From positions 70,674,501 through 70,738,500 of the forward strand of contig NC_091263.1 of the NCBI RefSeq assembly GCF_042477335.2: 64,000 nt of DNA, read 5' to 3'. Origin of the DNA: Ovis canadensis (Eukaryota > Chordata > Mammalia > Artiodactyla > Bovidae). Made by a program: the position numbers and the translations under genes. How positions within the stretch are numbered: the first letter of the stretch is position 1; every line of letters starts with the position of its first letter. Positions 23,201 to 35,200 of this stretch are shown here, in pieces. A model generated the notes under the pieces. The model had not been told where the DNA came from and did no database searches. It saw only the letters and a program-made list of their open reading frames with translations.

Positions 23201-26200
23201 CACCCTGCTGGACCGGGGACCCACATCTCGGAAAACCCCAAAGGTGTCCCCCGGGCCTCCCAGGTGGCCCTTCCTGCCCCCCTGCCACCCCCAGAATGCA
23301 GGGAGGAAGCTTGCGTCCCCTGGGCCAGGGTTTGCAATGTTAATTTTAGAACAACGTAGTATTTAATGACGCCCGTCATCCGTATCCAGGAAAGAGAAGT
23401 TACGCAATCCCTGGGGAAGGCGTCCTCGTGAAGGTCTGGGGCCCAGGTGCCCACTTTCCTGGTTGCTCGCCGCCTTACCTGTTCCCTGCAGCCCTGGGAA
23501 GGGAAGTGGGCCCTGGGAAGAGGAGCAGGCCGCCGCCTTCCAGGGCCGTCCCCCAACTCAGACCCCGCGATGAACACAGAGGATGAGTCAGGTCCGAAGC
23601 TGGAAGATGAGGAGCGAAAAGTGATAAGACAGTGTGGGCGGCGGCATCCGAGGCCGAGGGACTGACACGTGCAACGGCCCTGGGGCAGGACCCAGCTTGG
23701 ACCGAGGGGCAGAGACAAGGCCCGTGGCTGGAGTGGAGGGGGGAGGGTAAGGGACGGGCCCCGGCTCCTCAGGCCCCTGGGAGGGGTATGAGGGAGGTTT
23801 AGGATGTGAGGCTTATTCTCAGTATCGCATCAACCATCAGAGAGGGATGGTTTGAGACCTCTCTGCAGAGGAGCGCTCCGCACCTTTACAGGGCTTGCTC
23901 GGCACCTCTGTTCCGGGGGAAATGTTGAGGACAGGGTCAGCCCAGAGAGCAGGGGCCAGCCAGGAGAGCCTCCTTTATGGGAAGACGGCTGTCTTGAGGT
24001 GGTCCCAGGGGTCCAGGTGAGAAAGCTTCTGAGGCAGGCATGATTTACCCCTAAATTCCACTTGGTAACAGTCATGTCAGGGGCCATCACGTGTGAAACA
24101 GCAGTAGTGTCAGTTCACACTTCCGGGGCGTTGACCGTGGGCCACGCTGCATGCTGGCGCTCCACAGTGAACTGTCTGATCCACGTGCCTGTGAGGGGGG
24201 CGCTGGAGATGCACCAGTGTTGGTTTTTTTTTAAGGTTTTTGAAAAGTTGTTCATGTCTCTAGTTCTGGCTGTGCTGGGCCTTCACTGTTGCGCGCGGGC
24301 TTTCTGAAGCCCGTTGCAGTGCTGGGGCTTTGCGTTGAGGTGGCTTCTCTTGTTGCGGAGCTCAGGCTCTGGACTACAGACAAGTTCAGTAGTTGGGCCG
24401 CATGGGCTCCGTTGCTCCGAAGTGTCTGGGGCCTTCCCAGTCTAGGGATCGAACATGTGTCACCTGCATTGGCAGGCAGATTCGAAACCACTGGACTTAC
24501 CCGCGAAGTCCCAGATGCACCCACTTCACAGCTTGGTAAACTGAGGCTTGGGAGTGACGTGACTTGCTCAGGTCGCCCCTAACTCTCCTGCAGAAGGCCA
24601 CCCCGTGGTGGGTTGTGGCCCCGGGGCCCTCCCCAGCCCCACCTCATCTCTGGGCTCAGGGCTCAGCTGTGTTTATTTTTCCAAGAATGAAGGACCTGGT
24701 ATTCATGGTTTGCTTTTGAACACTAGCAGAGATTGTGTACAAAACCCATGTGGGCACATCACTGGCAGCTTCAGCATGCAGGAAAGCACAGGTAAGGGAG
24801 GAAAGCTTCTCTCTGAAGCCGTGCCATAAAGCCAGTCCTGCCGGCTTTAGTGCTGGTGGCCTCACGTCACAGCCGGTGACCTGGAGCGGGCCATGTCCCC
24901 GCTGAGCCTCAGTTACCCCATCTGTGACATGGGATCTCAGAGCGGGGCCAGGATTCAGCAAACCACAGGCCTGGTGCAGGGTCCGTTCCCAGCAAGCGTG
25001 GCCTGTGATGCGTGTGCTGCCGTGACTGGTGACGTTTATGTGCCCCTCTTACCAGAAAGGCCCCCTGACGCCCTGTGAGTTTTCTCAGCCAGAGTCTCCT
25101 TCTTCGCCATCAGTGTAGGTCTGTGGTGTCGCCCGGGCTGGGCCGTCCCTGCCGGGTGGTGCACGCCATCCTGTCTGCCCCTGCCATCCACTCTCCCAGA
25201 CCACCCTGTGTCCACATCCTGGTGGATCTGCACAGTTGCCTTCTCAGAGGCACTTCCTGGAGGCCTGTGTTGTATTTTTGTGCAAATTGCAAAAGAAACC
25301 TTCAAAAGATCATCCTGTCCCTGTGAGCTGGGGCTGATGTGGATGCCAGGAGTGTGCATTTGGGCACCCCTGGCCTCGACTTGCCCATCTGTAACATGAG
25401 CAGATGAAGGGATGTGTGTTGGGGCCTCAGTTTGGAGAGGCCTCAACCTTTGTCTAGTAACCTGTTGGGAAGCTGGGGGGTGGGGGTTGCTGGGGTCAGA
25501 GCAGGAATCTGGCGGAGGGGAGAAAAACCCCACGGTTGCTATGGAGACCCAGCCAGACAGGATGGACACCTCTTGGGTATCAGGAGGTAAGTTGGGGCAG
25601 AGGTTGCCTCCCTCACATGACCCTTCCTGGCCAGCTCCTGTGTACCTGGGACGGACCCCTCTGCTAGGGGCAGCTCCATGACTGAAACCAAGGGCAGGGG
25701 TTGACCTGGGCTCGGAGACGTGGTCCTGCTTGCATCGGGGCCTGAGCCCAGCGCAGAGCAGGAGCAGGACTTTGAAACCTCGGAGGCGGCGGCCGGAGGT
25801 TCCGGCTGGCCGCGGGGGGCTGGGAGCTGCAAAAGGTTCTGGAACCGTGGTCTGACGCGCTGTCTCTCTTGCAGCTGCAGCCAGAGCAGCTGGATTGCGG
25901 GGCTGCCCACCTGCAGCACCCGCTGTCCGTCCTGCAGCCGCTGAAGGCCTTGCCCGTGTTCCGAGCCCCGGGCCTCTCCTCTGTGGCCGTGGCCAGAGTG
26001 GGCAACTACACCGTGGTTTTCCTGGGCACGGTCAGCGGGCGGCTGCTGAAGGTACGGCTGGGCCGGGGTGCTCGGCAGGGGCGGGGGGCCCACAGGTTAG
26101 ACGGCGTCTTCCACGTCTGTTCCTTCCACTCCGGTTCACACCAGTGAGTTCCCGTCATGCAGACGAGGGAAGCAGAGCTCTGGGGGCCTCCAGGATCCGG

Positions 26201-29200
26201 CTTCAGAAGCCGGCGGATCTGTGTTCAAGTCTCTGGGCTCTGCCACTTGGCAGGCTGTTTGACCTGGAGCAGTGAAGGTGTTCTCTCCCAGCTTCAGTGT
26301 CCCCAGCCATCAAAGGCTGAAAGTTCAGCCTCTCAAGACTCTTGCAGGGCTTTGACAGGGGGTGGGGGAGGCCACAGCCTGGCAAGTGAGGGTCTTCCCC
26401 TTTCCCCCGTTTCCTCCATTCCTCCACCAGCCTCTGAGGATGCCCCAGCTCCCAACCAAGGTGACTGGTTTCTGCAGGTAATGCTTCCTGCCCCCGAGAT
26501 GCCAAGAGCTGGGTGAGAGGAGTCAGTCTCCCTACTAAGCGGTCCCAGGGGAGGGCATGGACCCTGGGTGGCCCTCCAGCCACCTCCCACCCCCGGCCTG
26601 TCCAGAGCGTCAGCCGTCTGGCCTGGCTCCGACGTGCACCAGGCCCTGGTAACTAATTGATTCAGATCTGATAATGCAATTCACTCAGCTTCCCCGGGCA
26701 GACGCCACAGGCTGGTGGTAAGCAGTGGGGGTCAGAGTCCCAGCCTGCCTGGCCCCGGGACCCCAGTTGCTGACATCCCTGGGGGAGATCCCAGTCGTGG
26801 GAGCAGGGGCAGGGGCCCTTCTCCACCTTCACAGCTTCCACTGAAGGTCCATAGACCGTGCTTGGGGTCAAACACTTGCATGTGGCTCCTGGCTCTCGCC
26901 CTCCCAGCTGCAGTACCTGGGGAGGTTTCCCCATCTGTCCAGGAGTCTCCCCGACCCCAGCCCATGAGGCCGCAGTTATTAGGCGCCACTGTCTACCCAG
27001 CCTCAACAGGCACATCACGGGCATTCTCACGTTTAATTCTCACATTGCTTCGAGGGAGGCAGAGCCGTGATCCCCATTTCACAGATGAGGACACTGAGGT
27101 TCTGCGAGGGGAACCGAGTGTCCCAGAGTCACATAGCGGGAAAAGTGAAAGTCGCTCAGTCGTGTCTGACTCTCTGCGGCCTCATGGACTGTATAGTCCA
27201 TGGAATTCTCCAGGCCAGAATACTGGAGTGGGTAGCCTTTCCCTTCTCCAGGGGATCTTCCCAACCCAGGGATCGAACCCAAGTCTCCCACATCACAGGT
27301 GGATTCTTTACCAGCTGAGCCATCAGGGAAGCCCACACAGCAGGAATCGGGGAGGAATCCAAGTCTAGTCAGCTCAGAGGCTGCCCCGCCCCTCAGTCCT
27401 GACCTCTACACCCACCACCCTGCTTCATGCCCGCTCATCTGCTGCCCACTCTCGCCTCACTTGAGGCTTTGATCACAGCCCCCAGCCCAGGCCCCAGAGC
27501 ATGCCAGGTGCTTGGTAGACTTTGGAAAGAGTGGAAACATGTCTGCTGGATGCCTGGGGGACGCAGGGGGCCAAGCTGCCTGGGACAGACTCTGCCAAGA
27601 GGCCGCTTGGGATGAGGCATGTCCCAGGGGCTGGGGAGAGAATAATTGCAGTTTAGGGTTGGGGAGGGTGCGTCAGGGAGGCTGTTTTGCTGAAGACATT
27701 GGGAGGACAGCTCCCGGCCCAAGGGGGAGAGGAAGGTGTTTGAGACCGGAGCACAACAGGGAGAAGACATGGGGGCTGGATGTTGAGTTGGGTTCAGTGA
27801 CTAGAGAGGAGGCTCATGGAATAAGATGGGGTGGACGGTCAGGGCCCCGAATGCCAGAACACATTGATTCCACAAGCAGGAGCAGCTGTTAAAGGTTCTG
27901 GAGCCCACGGAGGAGGACTAGGGGGTTGGAGGCCCCCTCGCCCCAGCTCAGAGCTTGACAAGGCCTTGACAAGGCAACATGGAATGTGAGATCAGCAGAG
28001 AAGAGCAGTTTGAGGAGTCTCTGACCAGCCTTGTCAGGACTCTGGGGGACGTGCAGAGGGGCCCTCAGCCAGAGAAGCTTCCAGACCCCAGCTAGTCCTG
28101 GTCCTTCTCCTGCCTGGACATTGGACCCCAGCCTTGGATCTGGGGTCAGATGGACCTAGACCTCCATCGTGACCCTGAGGCATCTTCCTTTTAGGACTCT
28201 TGCCAAGTCCCTTGGCTCCTCTGGGCCTCAGTTTCCTCATCTGTGAGATGGGCATGTGAGAGGGGAGGAGTGAGACCAGTGGGCCTGCCGCCTCTCCGGG
28301 GCCTGGCCCCAGCAGCGCTTCCCCTGCATCTTCCCCAGCACGCCCCACAGCCCCGCAGGGCAGGTCCCATCCTCAGCCCCGTGAGCTCAGAGAGGGGAAG
28401 TGACTCGAATGGCTCGGGCCTGTGCAGCTTGTAAATGTCAAGGCCAGAATTCAAACCCAGGTCCCCACTCCCTGGCATGATGCCCACAGCCTCCCAGAGA
28501 ATGTTTTCTTAACTGTGAAGCCCGGCCCTGTGCATACCAGGGTAGGACGTGCTGGTGAGGGCAGGGAGTGGGGGTTCCTGGGGGGAGGGGCGCACAACAG
28601 AGGACAAAGTGTGGGGACTGCCACCGCCAGTCCTGGAAGGGCCCGAGGCTGAGACTCCCAAGCTTGGGGCAGCCCGCCCCCCCCCCCAACAGGGCCGGTC
28701 CCCAGCCTGCCCCTACCTGGGGACGCCCTCCTGGTGCCCCATCCCCTGACGGACACCCCCCTCCGCACCCCCCCAGATCAACCTGAATGAGAGCATGCAG
28801 GTGGTGAGCCGGAGGGTGGTGACGTTGGCATACGGGGAGCCTGTGCACCACGTGATGCAGTTTGACCCCGTGGACCCTGGTTACCTGTATCTGATGACGT
28901 CCCACCAGGTATGGCCGGGCCTCAGCCTGACGAAGCCCCAGGATGCACTGAGCCCCAGCCCCCCTTGCCTCTGCATGAGAGCGGCTGCTCCTGCCGGAAG
29001 CGTCCCCCCCTCCCTTCAGGCCTGCCGTGGCCTCTGCAGGGAAGCCTCGTTCCCCGCACCCCCCACGCCGTGACAGCCTCAGTTTCCCCAGCCTCTCCCG
29101 GCCCTCACCCAGCTGCCCCTCCCCCGCTGAGCTGGACCCCCCCAACACCCCCTGCCTCTGTCTCCAGATGGCCAGGGTGAAGGTTGCCGCGTGCGCCGCG

Positions 29201-32200
29201 CACACCACCTGCGGGGACTGCGTGGGCGCGGCCGACGCCTACTGCGGCTGGTGCACCCTGGAGACACGGTGAGGCCCCTGGGGCACAGGCTGGGCCCGGG
29301 AGGCCTCGGGGGTGGGGGCGCCCCAGACCCTGACCTGCGCCGGGCGTCCCAGGTGCACTCTGCGGCAGGACTGCGCCAACTCCAGCCAGCCACACTTCTG
29401 GACCAGTGCCAGCGCGGGCCCCAGCCGCTGCCCTGCCATGACCGTCCTGCCGGCTGAGATCAACGTGCACCAGGAGTACCCGGTGAGTCTGCGGGGGCCA
29501 GGACCCCAGCTCCGGGCTCAGGGGTGCGGGTAGAGAGCAGCCCTTCCCTGGCACCCAGACCCGACAGGTGGAGCCTCCTGGGTGTGGCGCCCCAGGGACC
29601 TGGAGGCAGATGATGAGACCAGTGCCTGGGTGCTCTTAACATCCTCATCATACAGATGGGGAAATTGAGGCACAGAGCGGTAAAGTGACTTGTTCAAGAT
29701 TATACAGTGAGGAAGTGCCCAAGCTGGGAATTGAATTCAAGTAGCTGCCCCCCTGCTCCCACAATCCATGTCCAGGAATGCCTAGGCCTGCCGCAGCTGG
29801 CTCCCTGCTTACCTGTAGCAGACAGCCTCGGTGCAGGGGATTCCAGGGAGCAGGAGCTGAGGGGCAGACAGGCTTGGGTGCCCCCCACCCCAGTCCTGCC
29901 CTCAGAGACTTCTCTGGGGCAGACATCCTCGTCTGTCACGTGATGGTTCTGATGACCAACAGGACGTGGGGCTCCCGTGCTCCCCGCTCCCCATCGTTAC
30001 ACATCATAATCCTGCACATAGGTCCTCTGGTCAAGCAGGCAGTCCGGGGCTTTGTCCATCCATTCATTCATTTAGTCATTCATCAATAACAGTAGGTGTT
30101 ATTGAGCACCTACTCTGTGCCATGTACAGCCCTGGACTTTGGGACACAGCAGTGAACAAGAGAGGCAAACCGCTGGTCCTTGAGGGGTGGACACACTCCC
30201 AGAGGAGAGAGCGGAAACAAGATAAAATGCCAAGATGGTGATAAGTGCTGTGGAGAAGAAGGAAGCAGAGCAGAGGACAGGGTACAGAGCATGCAGCCTG
30301 GCAGGGGCTAGTATTGACATTTTAGATCAGGTCGGGGTGGTGGGGGGCTCACTGCAAGGTAACATCCAAGCAGCGATAGGAAGCCAGCGTGAGCATCTGG
30401 GCAGAGGGATCCACCATTGCAAGGCCCTGGGGTGGGGGCAAGACTCATGACTGAGAGAGTGTTAAGAGGCTAGCATCTAAGGTCTGGGGCCAGATTGTAC
30501 AGGGCCTCTGGCTCCTGCAAGATGGTCAGTTTTACTTTGCAGAGGGGGAAACAGGCCCTCGTAGGCTGCATCCCCGTGGCCCTGGAGTCAAGGCTACTGA
30601 CCAACCTCTTCTCCCCAGGTTCCGGGGTGGGGGTGGGGTGGTGCGTGGCGTGGCCTCCCCTACCCCCGCACTCCCAGCTAAGGGTCCCTGGCTTCCAGGG
30701 TATGATCCTGCAGATCTCGGGGAGCCTGCCCAGCCTCAGCGGCATGGAGATGGCCTGTGACTATGGCCACGGCATCCGCACGGTGGCTCGGGTCCCGGGC
30801 CCAGCCTTCGGCCACCAGATCGCCTACTGCAACCTCCTGCCCAGGGATCAGTTCCCGCCCTTCCCGCCCCACCAAGGTAGGCACCTCATGGCCCGGGGTG
30901 CAGGGACGGCTGATGGGGCCCTCGGATGGTGGACTCTCAGGCATGGGGGGCTCCTGATGGCGCAGCTGCTGGTGTCGGTGGGCCCCCCCGCGTCCCCTTG
31001 TCCTTCTCTCCCTGGACGCCCTGCTCTGTTCCAGACCACGTGACTGTCGAGATGTCGGTGAGGGTCCAGGGGCAGAGCATCGTCAGGGCCAGCTTCACCA
31101 TCTACGACTGCGGCCGGGTTGGGCAGGTGTACCCGCACACAGCGTGAGTAGGGTGTCGGGACTAGCTGCCGCTGGGGGCAGGAGGCTTTGCTCTCGGGGA
31201 AGCTCCTCAAGAAAAATGGTGGTGTCACAGAGGCAGACGGGACCCTTGGCTATTCACCTGACAGCTCATTTGTGCAAAAAACTCTCATCACCCAGTGTGC
31301 CCGATGTCTGTGAGCACCCAGGCTAGTCGAGGCTCAGAAAAGTGCTTTGATTAGTCCCCTGGAGGCCCTGCTTGCCTGTCTCCTCCTTACATAGCTCCTG
31401 GACTGGGGAGCTCATTACCTTACAAAATGCCCAGCCCCTCTGGACAGCTCTGATGTTGAGCAAGACCTGGTTTCACTGTGCTGGGATCTGTGTCCTGGGT
31501 CCCCGCTGCTGGGCACAGGGATGGGGAGCCAGGTAGCTGAGGGAAGCCCCCCCTGTCTTTCAGTTGCACCAGCTGCCTGTCGGCACAGTGGCCCTGTTTC
31601 TGGTGTGCCCAGCAGCACGCCTGTGTCTCCAACCAGTCTCGGTGTGAGGCCTCACCAAATCCCACGGTAAGCCAGGCCCAGGGGTGCCCTCTGCCTCCAC
31701 TGTTCTTTTTTTTTTTTCATGTAGCACGTCGAGAACATTTCCGTGTCGTTACAGTGTCTTCTTTGGCTCCGACTTTTAACAGCCGCCGTGCTGGGCTCGT
31801 CACAGTGCATGTGACCAATCCCCTGTTGCCATTCTCTTCTCCAGGGGTTCTTCCCAACCCGGGGATTGAACCCGGGTCTCCTGCATTGCAGGCAGATTCT
31901 TCACCATCTGAGCCACCAGGGAAGCCCCTCCAATCCGCTGTTGTTGGACGTGCTGAGCGCGCCTCTTTCTTTTTTGTGTTCTGATACGTGCAGGGCATTG
32001 CACGGCCTTGACGGTCCCCTGGAGACCAGTTCTTCAACATGGCATTTTGGGGTGAAAGCCCATACTTTTAGCTCAGCTGACCCCCAGAAAGCCTGCGCCT
32101 GTTTACACTTCCAGCCTTTTAGGACAAGGCCCCTTCTTGCACATCATACTGACTTTCAATTTTATCTTCAAAGTTTTCCGCAACCCTCGCGGGTCAGGGA

Positions 32201-35200
32201 GTACCAGGCCTTGAATCGAAGTCCCTCTTGTTGGCAGCCCATGTACTCCCCGCTTCCCCAAGTCAGGGGCTGGGCCGAAAGACCCCAGCCTCCGTCTCCC
32301 ACAGGCACTGGGGCCCCAGGGCCAGGGATTGCTGTGGCTCTCGCTGGGTGGAGAAAGCGAGTGACCTCCAGAGCCGCAGGTTCCCAGGCCCTCCTGTTTG
32401 GCTGGCCTGATGGCGCCCTGAGCTAGGGGACAGCATGCCATCAGTTACATGGGGCGGGCATGTTGGGGAGGGCGGGGATGGGCAGAGACACAGGCCGAGG
32501 TGCCACGTACCTTGCCGCCGGCTGGTTTGAGCATGGTCACTTGCGGGGTGGCTTCACGTCTTTACCCAGAGAGCCTCTATGGCCGTCCCAGCCTTGTGCC
32601 AGGGACGACTGGGCGGGACTCCCGAGACTGGTTGAGGTGGGATGGCTGGACTGCGTTGGGTGCCAGGCTGGGATGGCTGGCCCGGGATGGTGCCAGGTCA
32701 TATGCCAGCTCATCCCCCATCAGGCCCGCCCGCTGGATCTTCCGTCTCGTATCAGGGCCATGAGAGGCTCGGGGTGAGGTACCAGGTTCTTGCCTGCAGC
32801 TCGTCTCTCCAGGAAAGGGGAGTTCCCACTCATTTTCCAAATGGCACAGTTGAGGTAGTCAGCGTAACCCCTGGCTCCCAGCAGGGAGAGGTCACTGAGG
32901 CCCAGCCTGCATCCCTAGGAAGCAACCTGGTGCCCACTGGGGAAGCAGCTGATCAGACACGGTTCTGCCCTCCCCATCATGGACGCAAGAGCCTGAGGCG
33001 TGAGTCGTGGCTGTGTGACCCTGGGCAGGCCGCCGCACCTCTCTGTGCCTGTCTTCCCGTCTGTGAAAGGGGGCCTGTCTCAAAGGGGGATCCAGAGCGA
33101 CACCAGCTCCGTACCCAACACGCTGTGGGTGGCCCCTCAGCTGGGAGGACTTCTCCAGGAGGGGAACCTTCTGCCAGGTTCTGGCAGACGCATAGGAGCT
33201 CACCAGCCTGGAAGTGTTTCTCGACCAGCACCCCCAGGGACACACCCCCTCCCCACCCCAACTTGCTGAGGTCTGCAGGTCAGAGATGCGTTGGGGGCAC
33301 AGAGAGGGCCTGTCTCAGAGGATTATGGTAGTCCAGAGGGAGAAGAGGCCGCCCCCGCCTGGGTCTGGCCTGCTGCTTAATCCAGCATTTAATTTGGAGC
33401 CAGCCGGTCGGTCGGTTGTGGAGGCCTCAGGGCTCGGGCCAGGCTGGAGAGGGGTCTAGGGGCAGGCGCGAGCCAGGGACTATGTCTCCTGACTTCCCAT
33501 TGCTTCATGGGCCCCAGAGGAAGGAAGTAGGGGGTATAGGATGCTACGAGGAGGGCTGCAGCTTTTTTCCAAGGAGGGGAGGGGAGTGGAGAAGGCTACT
33601 GCGTCCGCCCCTTCCAGTTGTCCTGGAGGAGGTGGCTTCCGCAAGGTGGGGTGACCTTAGGCGGTGAGGGTTTGGGCGGGTGCCGGGGTCAGGCTCCCTG
33701 GATGGGCACCTCTACGAAGTTTGGCTTTGTTAGGAGCTGGTGGAGAGGGCAGTTGGTGGGAACGTGGGGGCAGTTTATAGAAGCGGGGCAGGGCGACTCA
33801 GAAAGGCAGGGAGGGAGCAGGTCGGGTGGGTTCAGTGGGGCCACTTGGTGCTCCGCCGGGTTGGGTCGCGAGCTCTGAACCCTTGCATGTGGAAAGACCT
33901 TGGGGGAGTCTGTGAGCTCCAGCGCAGAGTCAGGCGAGGCCTTGCCGTGGCCCGCACGCACTGGGCTGACATCTGGGCTTCCTGGGGCTCCCACCTCCCT
34001 GTCCCCCCAGCTCCTGTTCTCCCACCTTCTCGGCTCTGCCCAGAGTCGGGCCGTGGTTTCCTGAGCCTGGAGGCTATACTCTCGCCAAGGAGGAGAAGCC
34101 ACTCAGCTTGTCTCTGAGGCTTGAATGGTTTGGCTTGGGACGGGACAAGGAGGCCGTGGTTCTCTGCGAACCGCCGGCCACGGCCCCAGCAGAGGCGGTC
34201 AGCCTTTGTGAGTGCAGAGTCCCAGGGGCGGCATCCCCTTCGGGCTCAGCTGGATCCGGAGGCACTGCCTTCGTCACCAGGGCTTCCCCGCCCCTCCGAG
34301 TGGCCTCGGGCGCTCCGGCAGGCCCTCCCCTTTGGCCATAAGACGACTTAGCAGCCACGGGTGGGGTCCTGATCCCCGGCAATCCCAGGAGACCCTCCTT
34401 CTTGTTGGTTCTGCAGAAGTTTTCCAGGGGAACTGGATCACATCCACTCCCCCGAACCAGTCCTGAGCCCAGGACAGGCCTGGGTGCCTGCCCATCCCTG
34501 GGGCTAGGGAGGAGGGTCAGTCCTCCCATACCACAGGCCTGGGGGGCAGGGAGAGGCAGGCACTCTTGGATCAGCTGTCCCCAGGGGAGATGAGTGACCC
34601 TGGGGGCGGCCCTGGAAGAGGGCAGAGGCGCACCCACACTCTCCCAGACTTGCCCGCTCTGGAGAGTGCATCCACAGTGGGTTATGAGAATCAAGGAGAG
34701 GTGGGCCCTCCGGGATGGTCCCACGTTGTTTCCTCTGGACCGGCACGCCTCCAGCCCCTGCTGGCCACCTCCCTTTGGCTGGGCCGGAGCCAGGGTCGCA
34801 GCCGCAGGGCCCCCGGCCAGCTGTGAAGCGGGCTGGCAGCGGCGGTGAAATCCGATTGGAAACATGTGGGTTCCATTCCCCGAAATTCCACGGGGCTTAC
34901 ACATGGGACGGCTCAGGACGGCAGCTCAGGGGAGGGACGGCCTTGCGTGTCACACAGCAAGCCGGACGCCAGCTCCTGCCTTGCAGCCCTGCAGTGGTGG
35001 CCGGGCTGGGCAGCCTCCTTGGCCCGTGTGGTCGGCAGCAGGCAGCGCTCCCAGGGAAGCTCATCGTCTGGGCACGGTGTCTGGCCTGGGGGTCTGCAGC
35101 AGGGTCTGCGCCGTTAGAGCCCACTGTGCTGCACACCCCGTCCTGGGCACACCACTCTGTTTCTCTGTGCCTCAGTGTTCCAGTCTGTCAAGTGGGTATA

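Larger units (their letters stand above)
10188..25874 (+). other. PLXND1: PLXND1 intron 1
   Basis: A 15.7-kb intron with no supportable exon. It holds MIR and L2 remnants, a BovB fragment at 12,441, a cluster of SINEs at 20,236-21,268 next to a GT microsatellite, another SINE at 24,222, and a 17-nt T run near 22,188. Several unique-looking blocks (17,700-17,900 and 18,850-19,000) and two RFX-type X-box matches make this the likeliest place for intronic enhancers. Those are listed separately and are inference. Confidence 0.9.
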
